DNA of 64,000 nt from Liolophura sinensis (taxonomy: Eukaryota; Mollusca; Polyplacophora; Chitonida; Chitonidae). A model generated the notes under the pieces. It was not told where the DNA came from. It did not search any database and was given only the letters and a program-made list of their open reading frames with translations. Where the stretch lies: positions 310,001 through 374,000 of the forward strand of contig NC_088301.1 of the NCBI RefSeq assembly GCF_032854445.1, in the 5' to 3' direction. Positions 49,140 through 59,530 of this stretch are shown one piece after another. Position 1 is the first letter of the stretch. Each line of letters starts with the position of its first letter. The translations under genes were made by a program, and so were the position numbers.

Positions 49140-49215
49140 TATTCACGAGGGACAATAACCCACTTTCCCGCACTACGGAGTTCAGCGCCTGCGCATTTCT
49201 GCCATAACGGAGCAT
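49140..49215 (-). promoter_or_regulatory. Candidate MDC1 promoter (NRF1 and E2F-like sites)
   Basis: A local GC-rich patch between the head-to-head MDC1 and FKBP12 genes holds GCGCCTGCGCA (49185-49195, NRF1-like) and TTTCCCGC (49164-49171, E2F-like). Such sites are common at CpG promoters of replication and repair genes. The untranslated MDC1 first exon probably lies nearby, but I could not fix its donor. Confidence 0.4.
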
Positions 49216-49589
49216 CAAGCCCGACTGACTCTAAGTGCGAAATCCTGTCAGAAATGTTGAAATCGTGTATTTTGCTTTGAATTAAAATTTACAAATTGTT
49301 AAAAATTGACCGGGAAGGACTATTCAATCTTTGGTGTGATCATACTCATCGTGTTCCACGAGTAGGCCCTACAAGTAGTCTACTACACCCTGAGTAGTGC
49401 GTGTACTGCAGTAACTAACTGGTACTACTACAACTTGACGTCTAAAATGTACTGAATAAAAAGAAGCTTTTGCTTCAGTGAACTGATTTGTTTTCTGATG
49501 TTAATTTCTATATTTTTTCTATCATTCTGAAGATTTCTAAACTGACTCTGTCCGTACTTTGTCAGAAATCGTTACTAAAAAGTTTCTTT

Positions 49590-49753
49590 TCCCGCGCACC
49601 TGTGATTGGCTGATGAGGTTGTCATATGACAAAAGTACGCAGGCATGTAAATGATTTAGTGAAATCACGCGAGACCGAGATCGCTGCAAAGCGGAAAGCA
49701 AGAGGAGAGCTGGCAAAGCAGACACATTTTAACATCACATTATCTTACAAAAA
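49590..49753 (+). promoter_or_regulatory. FKBP12 promoter and 5' UTR
   Basis: The sequence upstream of the FKBP12 ATG has raised CpG, a CCAAT-box core in 'ctgtgattggctgatgaggt', and 'aatcacgcgagaccgagatc'. There is no clear TATA box. Boundaries are approximate. Confidence 0.45.
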
Positions 49754-49790
49754 ATGGGCGTGGACGTAGAAACGATTTCTCCCGGCGATG
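49754..49790 (+). CDS. FKBP1A: FKBP12 exon 1
   Basis: ATG, 12 codons ([12 protein letters not shown]) plus one base, donor GATG|GTTAGT. Phase 1 out. The start matches the usual MGV N-terminus of FKBP12. Confidence 0.93.
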
Positions 49791-52700
49791 GTTAGTATAT
49801 TAGACTAGCTTTAAGACCAAAATGGAATTTGGAAGAACGTTAGGAAAACTAAATGATCGCAATTTTGTTTTAGATGAACACAACAACAACAACGCCATGG
49901 ACGGAGAACTTGAACAAAAAAGAAAAAACCAATGAAGCATGACAAACTCATTTACCTTCATGCCCCACGGGTGCGTCGAGATCTACGTTGCTCTTAGACT
50001 TCCATTTCCTTAGCACTAGACAAAGGCAACGTCGTCTAGAAACTTACCAGACTAAAAGAATATGCTATAAAAGTTGCAAAATAGGACGTGTGCGAAGAGC
50101 ACAACATACACCACTGTAATTCTTCAACGTTTTCGCATCTTTGCAAGATGTATATTCAAGCATATTCTGAAGGCATTACTCTGTGTGAACTGATAAAATT
50201 ATACTTCTTGTGCTGCCTGAAATTGGCTAATGCAGCCAATGTAATTTTGCCTCCAAAATCAGATTAAAAATGTTCATAACTTACATTGAAAGTTGCTCTT
50301 TTTACATGCGAATAGGTAGTTCAGTTAAATTAAACGTTGATGTTTTCAACAATTTCTGAAATGTAGCTTCAGTGTTTAATAGTTGAATTAAAAAAACATG
50401 GTAGGTCCATTCCGCAATGTTTAATGTAATTTAATTAGACTAGGGAATAGGTTAAGGTACAGTGATATGCCCGGATTGTTCATTTGATCACGTGTTGTAA
50501 GTATATAGACCATGGTAAATCAGTCATAAAGGTGTCTCATTTCCACTGCATATGGCTCATTTTTCAAGGTACCATAAGTTTTGATTCATATAAATATGAT
50601 AACTGTAAATGTTACCAGTTGTTCAGACTGGGTTGATTCCTTTGATCGATCGGAAAGGTCTGGCTCTGTTGCGTGTTGCAACAGGTCAAAGCTCGCAGGG
50701 GTAAAGTACCCCCACTAAGTCGATGCGTATTTACTGAACAGGATTATACATTATGTTGGAGTATTATTTCATGAGTTATTAAAGGTATTGTACTTTCCCA
50801 CGATTTCGTGTAGATTCTTTGTGTTGAAGGTATAGTACTTCCCCACGGTTTTATGTACATCCTTTGTATTAAAGGTATCAAAACTTTCCCAGGGTTTCAT
50901 GTACGTTCTTTGTATTAAAGGTATTATACTTTCCCAGGGTTTCTTGTACGTTCTTTATGGCAAAGATATCAAACTTTCCCAGGGTTTCATGTACTTTTTT
51001 TGTGTTAAAGGTGTCATACTTTCCCAGGGTTTCGTGTACATTCTTTGTATTAAATATATCACCCTTTCCAAGGGTTTCATGTATGTTCTTTATATTAAAG
51101 GTATCTTACTTTCCCAGGGTTTCCTGTACATTCTTTGTGTTAAAGATATCATACTTTCTCAGGGTTTCATGTATGTTTTTTGTAAGGTATCATACTTTCC
51201 TTTACCTGATTGATCCTGTCTCCTTTGCAGTTTTCTGTATTACTACATAGTTTTATTAGGATATATATTAGTTCTATGCTTACTGTAAATTTGACATGTG
51301 TTTCAGAGGTCACCTTCCCAAAGCCTGGACAGACTGTGAAGGTCCACTACACAGGTAAGTTACATTTGCAAGACATTAATTCACAAGGTAATATTAAAGA
51401 CATGTGACAGTGTATAAAATTAACTGTGATTATCTAAACTTTGCTTGTGGATGAAACTCAGAAATGTGGAGAGGTCCTTTATTTAAGTATGTATTCTTAT
51501 ACTTTACTCTTCCAGGTACATTGAAAGATGGAGGCAAGAAATTTGATTCTTCCAGAGACAGGGGGAAGCCTTTTGAATTTAAAATCGGAAAAGGAGAAGT
51601 TATAAAAGGTGAGTCAGAAGCCATTTTCAAATTGCCCGCATTGTTGTCTTTTTTTTCAGTGAGGCAGCATATTAAACTTGTAGGCAGTTTGTGGGGCCTC
51701 GGTGGCCTAGGGGGTTAGCACACCAGCGCGGCGCAATGACCCAGGAGCCTCTCATCAATGTGGTCGCTGTGAGTTCAAGTCCAGCTCATGCTGGCTTCCT
51801 CTCTGCCCTCCTTTCCTCACTGTCAGCAATTTGCAGATGGTTGTGGATTTCTCCTTCTCTGTCCAGTTGCCTCCCACGATAATGCTGGCTGTTGTCGGAT
51901 AAGAGAAATATTCTTGCGTAAGGCGTAAAACACCGATCCAATAAGTGAATGTAGGCAGTGTGACTGCTTCTGTCCTACTAAATACCTTACAAACTGAGAG
52001 GGGTTGAGGTCTGTCTTGTATTACCTAAAAAGAGGACACATGACATAGTGTGAGTCTGTGAAACAATCTCATGTCGTGAGCTATAACTTACGAGCAGATT
52101 TTTGATTTACGACCTTTTCAAACTGAGGGGCTTTCCCACCAGCCGCGTCCTTCAAAGTCCACCAAAATCAAGTAACTCATCTTTCCATGAAATGAATGTT
52201 TCTACAGTTTTTCTTTGTTTCCAGTAGCCAGAGAGCAAATTGTGTACCATAGTCCTTTAACTTAAGCATTTTAATAATACACTTATGCTGGCTTCCTGTC
52301 TGGCCATAAGTGTGAAGGTCTTGCAGAAACCTGCGGATGGTCGTGGGTTTTCCCCGGTTTCCTCCCACCATAATGTTGGCCGCCGTCCTATAGGTGAAAT
52401 ATTCTTGAGTATGGCATAGAACACCTATCAAATAAATAAATAAATTAGTAATACACTAATTATGTTAAAATGTTTTATTTTTATTTCATTAATGCTGAAA
52501 ATTTTTGGATTTCAGGCTGGGATGTAGGTGTTGCCAAGGTAATGGACAGTTTGTGATGTTTATCATTTTTTTTGCATAGCATTATCAAGTATAGTTTAAA
52601 GAGTTAAGAGACATTCCTGTCATCATTTAAAAGTACTGAAAACTATGTTTGAAAACATCACAATACCAGACTAGGTTTAAAATATGTAATGTTATCTGTA

Positions 52701-53792
52701 ATGTAAGAAAAAAGTCTGAATAGGTATTGATTTGTAAAATGTAAATGTGAAGAACTGTTATCGTTGTAGGTTGTGATTTGTACGATTTTTCTTTTCCTTT
52801 TTGCCACAGATGAGTGTTGGTGAGAGGGCCCGACTCACATGCTCACCAGACTTTGCGTATGGCAAATCAGGCCACCCTGGTGTATATCCTTTTACTTTAC
52901 ATTTACAGACTTCAACTAGAAAGGATGAACATGGTTAACTGACTAACATCCTTTGTCTTTTGCCCAAAATGTGGAAGCCACAAGCCTTGTGGGTTTCTAG
53001 CGGGCTCTGCACAGTTTCCTCCAACCACAATGCTGGCTGCAAAATTCTTGAGCATGATATTAAACATCTATCAAATAAATAAATAAATGAAAATTAAGTA
53101 CACTGTCACATGTCAAATAGAAGAATAGCTCCGATACCTATGATTAAGATCACATGGAAGTTCAGTTGTAACCCGCAACCCATATCAGTTTTGCCTATTA
53201 CAGGAGTTATATTGTATGACTCCTGTTTGATTGGTGTAATTTAGTTAAGCAACTAGAGAATACAGAAATGTTTATTATGTTTAATTGACTTCATTGGGGC
53301 TGACTTCAATCACTTAGAATGCATAGTGTTACCTCTCTGAATACTGAAAAGTGCATTGAAACTAACCTTGATGATATGAACAGGTTATTTAGCAAATCTG
53401 ACCTGTCTGTGCCATATTTGTCACCTGTGTTCTGCTTAAGTGACTGGTACTACTAAGTACCAGTAGTGTATGTAATCAGCAGTTTGCTAAGCACAGCCAT
53501 GGTTACATTTACAAGGTTGTTCTTCTACCATCGTTTCAGCGTTGCTGCGAGTTTAAGTCCAGCTCTTGCTGGGGCAGTAACCTGTAGATAATGCATCTCC
53601 CCCAGGCTTTGCCACCATAATGCTGGCCACCATAGTGTAAGTGAAATGTTCTGGAGTACGGTGTGAAACATGAATGAAACAAAATAAACTAAATCTATGT
53701 TCTGCAAAGTCTCAGTTTCTCCTTAACTTCACCGCACTATCCCCCCGAATGCCACCTTGGTGTTTGATGTGGAACTACTGTCGCTGTCGTAA
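49754..53792 (+). CDS. FKBP1A: FKBP12 peptidyl-prolyl isomerase (whole gene, 6 coding exons)
   Basis: Cytosolic FKBP-type cis-trans prolyl isomerase; in animals it binds FK506 and rapamycin and regulates ryanodine receptors and TGF-beta type I receptors. Exons: 49754-49790, 51307-51354, 51516-51608, 52516-52538, 52810-52883, 53738-53792; total 330 nt, 109 aa against 108 in vertebrates. Pocket residues are present: Tyr in VHYTG, FD in KKFDSS, Arg and Phe in [12 protein letters not shown] before KGWD, the Trp at the pocket base, FAYG, GHPGV and the C-terminal VFDVELL. It has no signal peptide or ER-retention signal, which favours FKBP12 over secreted paralogues. The last intron is AT-AC, so a GT-AG-only gene finder would miss or truncate the final exon. 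Confidence 0.93.
50116..50320 (+). repeat. Dispersed repeat, copy 2
   Basis: Second copy of the roughly 200-bp repeat at 31198-31400 (blocks 'tattcaagcatattctgaag', 'aaaattatacttcttg', 'tgaaagttgctctt'), in FKBP12 intron 1. Confidence 0.7.
50780..51190. repeat. About 54-60-bp minisatellite, 8 units, in FKBP12 intron 1
   Basis: Tandem unit 'aaaggtatcatactttccca' plus 'gggtttcatgtacgttcttt'. The overlapping ORFs (for example [12 protein letters not shown] repeats) are repeat artefacts. The array ends about 115 bp before exon 2. Confidence 0.9.
51307..51354 (+). CDS. FKBP1A: FKBP12 exon 2
   Basis: Acceptor 'gacatgtgtttcag', donor TACACAG|GTAAGT, 48 nt, phase 1 to 1; encodes [16 protein letters not shown] with the pocket Tyr. 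Confidence 0.93.
51516..51608 (+). CDS. FKBP1A: FKBP12 exon 3
   Basis: Acceptor 'actcttccag', donor ATAAAAG|GTGAGT, 93 nt, phase 1 to 1; encodes [18 protein letters not shown], then [13 protein letters not shown]. Contains the Phe-Asp, Arg, Phe and Glu-Val-Ile pocket residues. Confidence 0.94.
51692..51946 (+). mobile_element. Full-length family 1 SINE
   Basis: Best-preserved plus-strand copy: head 'ggggcctcggtggcctaggg', A box region, B box 'gtgagttcaagtccagctca', body, tail 'ggcgtaaaacaccgatccaa'. It lacks most of the AATA tail. In FKBP12 intron 3. Confidence 0.87.
52282..52443 (+). mobile_element. Family 1 SINE, head-truncated
   Basis: Begins in the body (tatgctggcttcctgtctgg) and ends 'caaataaataaataaatt'. 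In FKBP12 intron 3, close to the exon 4 acceptor. Confidence 0.8.
52516..52538 (+). CDS. FKBP1A: FKBP12 exon 4 (23-nt micro-exon)
   Basis: Acceptor 'tttttggatttcag', donor GCCAAG|GTAATG, 23 nt, phase 1 to 0; encodes GWDVGVAK with the conserved Trp at the base of the active-site pocket. Confidence 0.92.
52810..52883 (+). CDS. FKBP1A: FKBP12 exon 5
   Basis: Acceptor 'ctttttgccacag', 74 nt, phase 0 to 2; encodes [19 protein letters not shown] and SGHPG, ending GGTGT|ATATCCTTTT. The boundary is a U12-type 5' splice site (ATATCCTT). The following exon supplies T to complete a Val codon, giving GHPGVIPPNATL. Confidence 0.9.
52978..53090 (+). mobile_element. Family 1 SINE fragment in the AT-AC intron
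   Basis: Shows 'cagtttcctccaaccacaat' body and a tail 'caaataaataaataaatg'. Confidence 0.7.
53544..53690 (+). mobile_element. Family 1 SINE fragment in the AT-AC intron
   Basis: B box-like 'gcgagtttaagtccagctct', body with 'ccaccataatgctggccacc', and a degraded tail (ggtgtgaaacatgaatgaaa). It ends about 30 nt upstream of the branch site. Confidence 0.7.
53738..53792 (+). CDS. FKBP1A: FKBP12 exon 6 and stop
   Basis: Follows the AC terminus of the U12-type intron; 55 nt, encodes the last part [17 protein letters not shown] and TAA. Includes the conserved pocket Phe in VFDVELL. Confidence 0.92.
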
Positions 53793-54480
53793 AGTGTCCA
53801 GCCTCTCTCATCTACCTTCATATATACTATGTAGTGTCCTCCAGGAGTTAGAGTTGAGAATAACCACTGCCGATGTCAGCCAGCCTGCAAGAGGAACATT
53901 CTCCAGAGTGCCAGAGATCTGACAACAGTTTTTACTCATCCAAAACATTTTTTCTCTGACGCGTAATCTTACCTAAATATTCTGTAATGTTTCATGCTTT
54001 GGCCGGATGACTACAGCAATTCCAATGTGTAATATTAAACTTTCATAACACAATTTACTTTTTCTTTTTGACCTCATTCACGTCATGCAATTACATTTTT
54101 TTTTGTACTTCTAGTTAATGTTGTATGATTATTCCTCGGTTTTCATGAAATTTGCTGAAGCTTAGGGAGGCATGCATGGCCGACAAGATGGCATGATTGA
54201 TAACTGTCAGTATGTAAGTTAGAGAGGAGTGAGCATTTTAAATTCAATTGGTGATTCGGTACTTAATTTAAAGAAAGTATTACTTAGCAGGAGAAGAATC
54301 AGAACTGTAACGGAAAAGTCCTTGTACCTGACAGGTGGACACATCCAGCCTTTGTAGAAATAAAGCTCTCCCTTCTAACATTGTCAGTGCTATATTCAGT
54401 CTGTTTCTTGGTCACCTCATTGATTTAGACTGTGCAATATCCATTGTCTGCAGTTTGTTAAATCGATAGACACAATTTGC
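53793..54480 (+). other. FKBP12 3' UTR and flank
   Basis: AT-rich sequence after the FKBP12 stop. Possible poly(A) signal context near 54358-54364 (gaaataaagc). Nothing else recognised. Confidence 0.45.
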
Positions 54481-54494
54481 CGCACTATACTCCA

Positions 54495-54770
54495 AATCAA
54501 GTCAATACACAATTTGCCCTGTACTCAAGATGAAGTTGATAGGCACAATTTGCACTGTACTCAAGATGAAATTGATAGGCACAATTTGCACTGTACTCAA
54601 GATGAAGTTGATAGGCACAATTTGCCCTGTACTCAAGATGAAGTTGATAGGCACAATTTGCCCTGTACTCAAGATGAAGTTGATAGGCACAATTTGCACT
54701 GTACTCAAGATGAAGTTGATAGGCACAATTTGCACTGTACTCAAGATCAAGTCGATATCCATTATCTGCA
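54495..54770. repeat. 36-bp minisatellite, about 7 units
   Basis: Unit 'aggcacaatttgcactgtac' plus 'tcaagatgaagttgat'. All six frames contain chance ORFs because 36 is a multiple of three; none is credible as a gene. Confidence 0.93.
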
Positions 54771-55534
54771 GATTATTTTCAGCATTTATACTTGTGTGTC
54801 CCAATACTAAACACTATACAGTTTTGGGTTGCACAAGCAGTCCCTCTATTTGTCTATTTTTGTAAATCCTGTCTTTTACCATTCCCTGAGGAGCCTTGGG
54901 CAAGGCATTAAATTTTTGACATTGACTTGGCAGTTTCTGCTAATTTGTGCTTGGGGAACTGACCTGCTGTAGTGATCTAAGGTGTTAGACTTCTTATTGC
55001 TAATGCACAGGAGGTGCGAGATCAATCCTGGCGTTTGACAGAACTTGCAGTTTCCCCCACACTCACTTTCTGGGGCCTTGTCAGGAAGCAGTTTAAGACA
55101 AGTTGCTTGTCTGAGTTGTCCTCCACCAACTGACTGAATAGGGGTGGGTGTAGGAGTGCTAAACTGGCCCGAAGAAGCCATGCAGTATCTCTGTGCATGT
55201 CACCTTGCCCACACTGTAGCAACACCGTTCACTGGGCTCGGAGCACTTCGAGAGTGTTGACCGAGTTTCAAGCGAGATGAATGATAATTTCATAATTTCT
55301 GCGAAAATGCAACTGTTGACGGAAAATATGCATAATACAGAGGGCTAATTAACAGGTATAAAAATACCCCCAAAATGAATATTTTTTTTAAGAAAAACTC
55401 AGCATAATTTTCTTCATTTGGCATAGAAACAATCTTTGTGTTATAGTTCCTTTTCATGTATCCTTTAACCTAGAACAGCCCCTGCAATGCATCATGGTTT
55501 ATAGTTTCTGAAAATGCATCCAAAATTGTTGAGG

Positions 55535-55668
55535 TACGTGGGAGCAACCTGCAGATGGTTGTGGGTTTCCCCCGGACTCTGCCCAGTTTCCTTCCACCAT
55601 AATGCTGGCCGCCATCGTATAAGTGAAGTATTCTTGAGTATGGCGTAAAACACCAATCAAATAAGAAA
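55535..55668 (+). mobile_element. Family 1 SINE, head-truncated
   Basis: Body 'cctgcagatggttgtgggtt' to tail 'ggcgtaaaacaccaatcaaa'. Confidence 0.78.
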
Positions 55669-56227
55669 TTATTGATAAGGTATGGTAAATTATGTTTGAT
55701 ACAGACCAGAAGTTGGTAATCACACACAGCACATGCGCTGCTCTCTGTGTTTGCTAAATTTGTACAGAAATCTTGAACACAAAGGTCACTGGGGTCAGAG
55801 TGATGAGGCAGGAAGTGATATCAGAAAACACAAAAACTGTCTCAACCTTTACAATTTTTAGTAATACTTTATAAACATGCATTCTCTAATTTCCTAACCA
55901 CATGATTGTGACCAACAAAGAAAACAACTGTATTGCTGAATTCTGATTATATAGTCCTGTGTGAGGGCTTATGTGGTGAGGCTAAACTTAAACGAGCGGA
56001 CTTGCATTGCACAGGCTCCAAAGGTCACGCTTATCTAGTGGGGCAGTGATATAAAGTGAGCGTGCAGAGTGGCACGTGTGCTGTAAGGAGTTTGGTTCGG
56101 TGAAGTTCCATACATCCTCGTTTTCAAGCGATCAGGGACAAAGGCTTCATGTAATTTGAAAAACCTCTTTTCAATGTGAAGTTTCTTATTTTTCAACAGT
56201 TAGCCGACATGTAAATAAGGTAAATGA

Positions 56228-56330
56228 TATTTGCTTGGTGTTTTATGCAGTACTAAAAAATATTTCACTTATACGACAGCGGCTAGCATTGTGGTGAGAG
56301 GAAACCGGGCAGAGCAGGTTACTGGTAGAC
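56228..56330 (-). mobile_element. Family 1 SINE fragment
   Basis: Reverse orientation: 'cttggtgttttatgcagtac', 'tatttcacttatacgacagc', 'agcattgtggtgagaggaaa'; the head is absent. Confidence 0.7.
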
Positions 56331-57429
56331 TGGTAAATGATAGCCTGTCATGTTAATAATAGTACATCAGGTTTAACAGATAACCAGCCTCTGTAGCATA
56401 GTTTATCGCAAATCAATACGGAGACCGCCACCTATCTAAGACTTAGAAATAGGCATTCTTGATACTTGCTTGGCCAGGGACAGGTGAAGCACTGGCCAAC
56501 CTAGATTAAGACAACTCTCACTGAATGGAATGCCCCATTTTCAGCGTGTGAGCGACACCGTGTTCCAGTCGGGCAGCACAACAAAGATAAATCATTGTGA
56601 CCAGCCTGCTGCAAGGACTGTTCATGGGTTCGGTTCTACAATGCTGTCACAACGCTGCCTCCAATGCATTTATCATGGTGACGAATCTCTTTACCGTATG
56701 TTGTCATGGAAATTGTGCCAGGCGCAGTTTGCAACTGCTTCGTTAAACGGGCCTCTGATGACAAAACTAAAGTGTATGGCAATGTTACATCCAAAGTGGC
56801 CAAAGAGAACTTGGCTGTAACAATTTTAATAATTTAGCCAATCACACAGGCGGTTACACAAACAGTAGGCTGCTTGTTCAGGCCACATTCAATGTAAACA
56901 AAAGCCAAAATGTGTCATGGGCAATGGTTTGGAAACAGTCAAGTTTTGATCAGAACATCAAGAAAAGCTCTAAACACATTCTGTTCATAGGTTCTAATCC
57001 TTTATTGACATTGGTTTGTCATCGTACAGACTTCAACCATACATCATCTTCATAACCATCTATATGCAAACTTATAAATACTCCATGGCACATGCAGTGT
57101 ACACGTGGACCTTGTTGAAGCCAGTAGGGAACATGATTTGTGACCAACCTAACTGTGGATAAGAAGCGCCTTATTACGTAAATACAATCAATGTAAGTAT
57201 CAGCGTAACTCAATCTGTACAAGTCTTGAATACACACAAGCTCTCAAATTCCAACAAATCAGACACCTGTCTCACGAAGTCATTCCCTTGCCATATTTCA
57301 CAGGATTCCATTCATTGCATAAAAAAAACAAAAAAAATTCTTTAATACTCTCTTCAAGCAAAATACATGTATCTGGATTAAAGGCTTCATTCCCCATCCA
57401 ACTGGACTTGACTAAGCATGATGTTGTCT

Positions 57430-57520
57430 AGTACAATACACCGATCCATTTTCGCCGCGTAGGCCACGCCTCCCTTGCCGACGCCATAGCAACGCCCAAG
57501 GTCGGACATAAAATGTAAAC
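57430..57520 (+). promoter_or_regulatory. CpG-rich probable promoter of the 57.5-kb ORF
   Basis: A CpG-rich stretch ends in AAACATGGCGGCCGG, a YY1-like motif over the start codon, and includes GCCATAGCAAC, an RFX/X-box half-site-like motif, at about 57483-57493. Confidence 0.4.
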
Positions 57521-57736
57521 ATGGCGGCCGGTTCAAATTTCAACTTGCTGCCTCAGGAAATTTCTACCGATTATTTTGGCGATGCCAACGTTTTAACCAA
57601 GCGTGCAAAAGAGAGGGGGTATAATTTTTTCGTTAATGGTTACGTTCATGCGCTCAAAGTGAACAGTTCCAGTAAAAATATTGTCGATATCAGTGCTAAA
57701 TGCTATCGTTCTATGAGGAAAAGCGAGCGAAGTTAA
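57521..57736 (+). CDS. Possible first exon or fragment of a SWIM-type zinc-finger protein
   Basis: 71-aa ORF starting MAAGSNFNLLPQEISTDYF, with ERGYNFFVNGYVHALKVN and a C-terminal CYRSMRKSERS. This layout (a YxxxGYV strand followed by a CYxSMRKxE-type strand) reminds me of the N-terminus of the large uncharacterised invertebrate SWIM / YqaJ-nuclease-like protein family, where the zinc-binding CxCxnCxH would follow. That part is not found downstream. A weak donor (CGAA|GTTAAT at 57732) could end an exon here; otherwise it is a truncated copy. The promoter-like context argues that the start is real. Confidence 0.45.
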   Translation: MAAGSNFNLLPQEISTDYFGDANVLTKRAKERGYNFFVNGYVHALKVNSSSKNIVDISAKCYRSMRKSERS

Positions 57737-58470
57737 TCAGTTGTTACACAAGTACTGGAGTATAGGAACAATCCACATGATCTCCAGTTCAATTTGACAT
57801 GCATATGAAATCTTTACAAAGCATATAATAGGAGAATGTCATGCAAACGAATGAAGTGTTTCCTCCACATGTATATTTCAAAAGATCATTAACATGCCAA
57901 GAAGTTCTCACACAAGTTCTCACACAGTCATGGAAAAGTCTGACTGCACAGGAGATAGCTGGAAAAAATCTATGTCTATGGAAAGAATTGCACTCCACCC
58001 CATCCCACCCCACCATACTTCAAAAGTTCCATGCATGAACACAAAAAGTTTTTCAGAATAAAAATTGCAGACAGAAACTCACTACTGAACAAGATAGCTC
58101 CCATCTTACATGGTATGTAACACGACCATCACCTCAACTTGGAGACAACTGCTAGATTTTTACAGCGTATTGTATTCAATCTCTGCCAAGTTTATCATCA
58201 GATATTTTCCAGAGAAAAAAGAAAACAAAAATAGACCTTCTCTGTAAACATGATGTGATGCGACAAGACAAAGAATCATGCCATGCTAGTGTCGTACAAA
58301 ACACAGAAAACATGCAATAAATGTCAATGTACATGTATTTATGGGAACAAACAAACAAACAGAATTTACACAAAGTACTGGATCTTATGCTAAATTTTAA
58401 CATTTATTTATTCACAAAGTGCATCCACATCATAATATAATCAACATGTGGTATTAACATGACATTATCG
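57737..58470. other. No recognised features
   Basis: AT-rich DNA after the 57.5-kb ORF. I looked for a continuation exon with a zinc-binding CxC...CxH pattern on the plus strand and did not see one. Confidence 0.4.
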
Positions 58471-58479
58471 TAGACCGGA

Positions 58480-58975
58480 GTAACCAGATAACAGCCCATT
58501 CCAGGTAAAAGCCTACACCAGGTTACAACCTACTACACCAGGTTACAGCCTAAACCAGGTAAAAGCCTACACCAGGTTACAGCCTACACCAGGTTACAGC
58601 CTAAACCAGGTAAAAGCCTACACCAGGTCACAGCCTAAACCAGGTAAAAGCCTACACCAGGTTACAGCCTAAACCAGGTAAAAGCCTACACCATGTTACA
58701 GCCTAAACCAGGTAAAAGCCTACACCAGGTAACAGCCTAAACCAGGTAAAAGCCTACACCAGGTAACAGCCTAAACCAGGTAAAGGCCTAAACCAGGTAA
58801 AAGCATAAACCAGGTATCAGCCTAAACCAGTTAAAAGCCTACACCAGGTAACAGCCTAAACCAGGTAAAAGCCTAAACCAGGTATCAGCCTAAACCAGTT
58901 AAAAGCCTACACCAGGTAACAGCCTAAACCAGGTAAAAGCCTAAACCAGGTAAAAACCTACACCACATCTTGGTT
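58480..58975. repeat. 17/34-bp minisatellite
   Basis: About 28 copies of a 17-bp unit (agcctaaaccaggtaaa), alternating with 'agcctacaccaggttac' to give a 34-bp higher-order unit. Confidence 0.93.
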
Positions 58976-59530
58976 TGTTCTAAAAGATATAAATGTGCAT
59001 ATGATAAATATACAGAGAAAATGTACAATGAGTTAATCTGTTACACACATCTTTATATATTAATAAACCAGTCAAAATTGTACCAATACATCAGCGCAGA
59101 CATTGACTCCTGAGTTGTGCAAACTAACGCACTAAAATATATACTGGTAATTCCAAAAAGCCTCATTTCAGAATATACTACTTAAGCATTATTTCTCATC
59201 ATCTAGTAGTTCTTTCTCGAGGAAGAGCCTCTTGTGTTAATCGGATCTGTAAAGAACTGTTATTGTGCCAGATTAAATGAGAATGTTAGATCAAAGGAGT
59301 TTAAGCTAAGATGGAATTAACTCAAAGATTACAAAACATGAAACAAGAGTAACAATGTGAATCAATAATCAAATGTGAATGGTGTCTGTGTTTACCATCA
59401 GTCAGAGCCTAGAGTAAAGGTATAAGGAAACTACATTGCACTGAAGATGAAACAAAATATTCACTCAACATTTTGACCTATGAGCCAGAGTATGTAATAC
59501 AACAATGTACTAGTACACTGCATAACTAAG

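Larger units (their letters stand above)
52884..53737 (+). other. Putative U12-type AT-AC intron of FKBP12
   Basis: The intron starts ATATCCTTTT, a match to the U12 5' splice site consensus. It ends with branch-site-like TCCTTAAC (53720-53727) about 11 nt before the terminal AC (ACTTCACCGCAC|TATCC). No upstream AG gives the right frame, whereas AT-AC splicing restores the exact FKBP12 sequence across the junction. Two head-truncated SINE pieces sit inside (52978-53090, 53544-53690). Confidence 0.85.
54771..57400. other. Intergenic between FKBP12 and the 57.5-kb ORF
   Basis: Unique AT-rich DNA plus two SINE pieces (55535-55668 plus strand; 56228-56330 minus strand). An ORF at 56530-56820 has no recognisable domain or splice context. 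Confidence 0.5.

Noticed and set aside
50899-51250. ORFs of about 100 aa with [12 protein letters not shown]-like repeats in FKBP12 intron 1
   Set aside because: Minisatellite reading inside a well-defined intron.
51692-51946. tRNA gene suggested by A and B boxes
   Set aside because: The head cannot form a full cloverleaf with acceptor stem and is followed by a SINE body and AATAA-type tail; the same holds for all other boxes in the window.
54502-54865. ORFs in three frames with TQDEVDRHNLH or LKMKLIGTICT repeats
   Set aside because: A 36-bp tandem repeat without stops; every frame is open, so openness is not evidence of coding.
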